NCBI RefSeq assembly: GCF_022012445.1
Contig: NZ_JAKLTS010000004.1
Coordinates: forward strand, 1-64,000
Reading direction: 5' to 3'
Length of the DNA: 64,000 nt
From: Massilia sp. TS11
GTDB taxonomy: Bacteria; Pseudomonadota; Gammaproteobacteria; Burkholderiales; Burkholderiaceae_D
Shown here: piece by piece, positions 62,855 to 64,000 of the stretch
Numbering within the stretch: position 1 is the first letter of the stretch
Layout of the letters: every line of letters starts with the position of its first letter
Translations under genes and position numbers: made by a program
The notes under the pieces: generated by a model
Databases searched by the model: none
Seen by the model: the letters and a program-made list of their open reading frames with translations, nothing else
Told to the model about the DNA's origin: nothing

Positions 62855-64000
62855 TATGCGCGGCGCCAGTTGGTCGTGCCGTCCGGCTTGTCTTCGAGGA
62901 TGATGCCGGCCGCCTGCAATTCCTTGCGGATGCGGTCGGACTCGGCCCAGTTCTTGGCCTGCTTGGCGGCCAGGCGGGCGGCGATCTGGGCCTCGATGGC
63001 GGCATCGCCCTCGCTGGCGCTGCCGCGCAGGAAGGCCTGGGGCGCCCGTCCGAGCAGGCCGAGCACGCCGGCCAGGGCCTTGAGCTGGGCGGCCAGGGCC
63101 GGGTCCTTGGACTTGTTCAGCTCGGTCGCCATATCAAACAGCACGGCCAGGGCGATCGGCGTATTGAAGTCGTCGTCCATGGCCTCGGCAAAGCGGCGCG
63201 CATAGGCCGCGTTCCAGTCGACGGCCGCGGCCGGCGCGTCCACATCGGCCAGGGCCGTGTACAGGCGCGTCAGTGCCGTCTTGGCGTCGTCCAGATGGGC
63301 GTCCGAGTAATTGAGCGGGCTGCGGTAGTGGGCGCGCATGATGAAGAAGCGCACGACTTCGGCGTCGTACTTCTTCAGCACATCGCGGATCGTGAAGAAA
63401 TTGCCCAGGGACTTGGACATCTTCTCGTTATCCACGCGCACAAAACCATTGTGCACCCAGTAATTGACCATCTGGCGCCCGCTCGCCCCTTCCGACTGAG
63501 CGATCTCGTTCTCGTGATGGGGGAACTGCAGGTCCTGGCCGCCGCCGTGGATATCGAAATGCTCGCCCAGCAGCGCGCACGACATGGCCGAGCACTCGAT
63601 ATGCCAGCCGGGCCGCCCGCTGCCCCACTTCGAGGCCCATTTCACTTCCTCGGGCTCGCTGGCCTTGGAGGCCTTCCACAGCACGAAGTCGAGCGGATCG
63701 CGCTTGCCGGTGTTGACGTCGACGCGCTCGCCGGCGCGCAGATCGTCGAGCGACTTGCCGGACAGCTTGCCGTAGCCGTCGAAGCCGCGCACGGCGTAGT
63801 TCACATCTCCGTCCGCGCCCTGATAGGCCAGGCCCTTGGACTCGAGCGTTTCGATCAGCTGCAGCATCTGCGGCACGTATTGGGTGGCGCGCGGCACATC
63901 GGTCGGCGGCTGGATGCCGAGCTGGGCGGTGTCCTCATCCATGTACTGGGTGAAGCGCGCCGTCAGGCTGCCGATGCTCTCACCATTCTCGACGGCACGC
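62854..64000 (-). CDS. cysS: Cysteinyl-tRNA synthetase, partial (5' end outside window)
   Basis: The C-terminal 381 residues or so of cysS; the reading frame is open to the window edge. The KMSKS motif is in [12 protein letters not shown], and the zinc-site region WHIECSAMS and [15 protein letters not shown] are present. The HIGH motif lies outside the window. An internal Met at 63942 is not the start. The enzyme attaches cysteine to tRNA-Cys. It leads the cysS-glycosylase-accA-tilS operon. Confidence 0.97.
   Translation of the reverse strand, partial: RAVENGESIGSLTARFTQYMDEDTAQLGIQPPTDVPRATQYVPQMLQLIETLESKGLAYQGADGDVNYAVRGFDGYGKLSGKSLDDLRAGERVDVNTGKRDPLDFVLWKASKASEPEEVKWASKWGSGRPGWHIECSAMSCALLGEHFDIHGGGQDLQFPHHENEIAQSEGASGRQMVNYWVHNGFVRVDNEKMSKSLGNFFTIRDVLKKYDAEVVRFFIMRAHYRSPLNYSDAHLDDAKTALTRLYTALADVDAPAAAVDWNAAYARRFAEAMDDDFNTPIALAVLFDMATELNKSKDPALAAQLKALAGVLGLLGRAPQAFLRGSASEGDAAIEAQIAARLAAKQAKNWAESDRIRKELQAAGIILEDKPDGTTNWRRA

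Overview
The window looks like a chromosome segment of a high-GC beta-proteobacterium, most likely Oxalobacteraceae (Massilia/Janthinobacterium-like). This rests on the gene order cysS-(DNA glycosylase)-accA-tilS-lysC-tRNA-Ser at the right end, the number of c-di-GMP enzymes, and the overall protein character. No 16S or other taxonomic marker is present, so the assignment is an inference.

Layout. (1) 1-22 kb is ordinary signalling and housekeeping chromosome: a receiver protein, a PAS/GAF hybrid histidine kinase, a REC-GGDEF cyclase, a soluble NarL-type kinase, a type II NADH dehydrogenase, an outer-membrane barrel, a LytS/LytTR pair, a DUF885 peptidase with an amidohydrolase, a globin-coupled GGDEF-EAL protein, an M2 peptidyl-dipeptidase, a 7TM-GGDEF cyclase and a few small genes. 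Palindromic GGGGTC repeats lie at 17.0-17.2 kb. (2) 23.4-26.9 kb is an integron-type cassette array: small leftward genes, each followed by an attC-like element, headed on the right by an attI-like leader. No integron integrase is present. (3) 27.1-28.8 kb is an acyl-homoserine-lactone quorum-sensing module: luxR, an oppositely oriented HTH gene placed like rsaL, and luxI, followed by a small gene carrying a sequence motif shared with the toxin genes. (4) 29-49.3 kb is a complete extracellular contractile injection system (eCIS, Afp/PVC-like) on the minus strand: sheath, two tubes, Afp6-like, LysM hub, spike, PAAR, gp25, two large baseplate proteins, tape measure, AAA+ ATPase, a beta-propeller-like protein, the Pvc16-type cap and a 328-aa unknown. 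(5) 49.5-53.7 kb holds two divergently transcribed candidate cargo proteins, one with a permuted OTU-like Cys/His arrangement and one with DUF4157. (6) 53.75-58.0 kb is a second cassette array with nine attC-like sites and an exact 271-bp cassette duplication. It is headed by a second attI-like leader related to the first. (7) 58.2-64 kb is core chromosome: tRNA-Ser(GCU), lysC, tilS, accA, an AlkA-like glycosylase and partial cysS.

The unusual architecture is an eCIS with its cargo and an adjoining quorum-sensing cassette, sandwiched between two integrase-less attC arrays that point the same way and start with related leader sequences. The parts suggest that cell density controls production of a contractile particle loaded with the two large cargo proteins. 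A 13-base split motif (AACCTAG-N6-TGATAG) occurs once upstream of luxI and once in the eCIS/cargo divergent region, which is a testable link.
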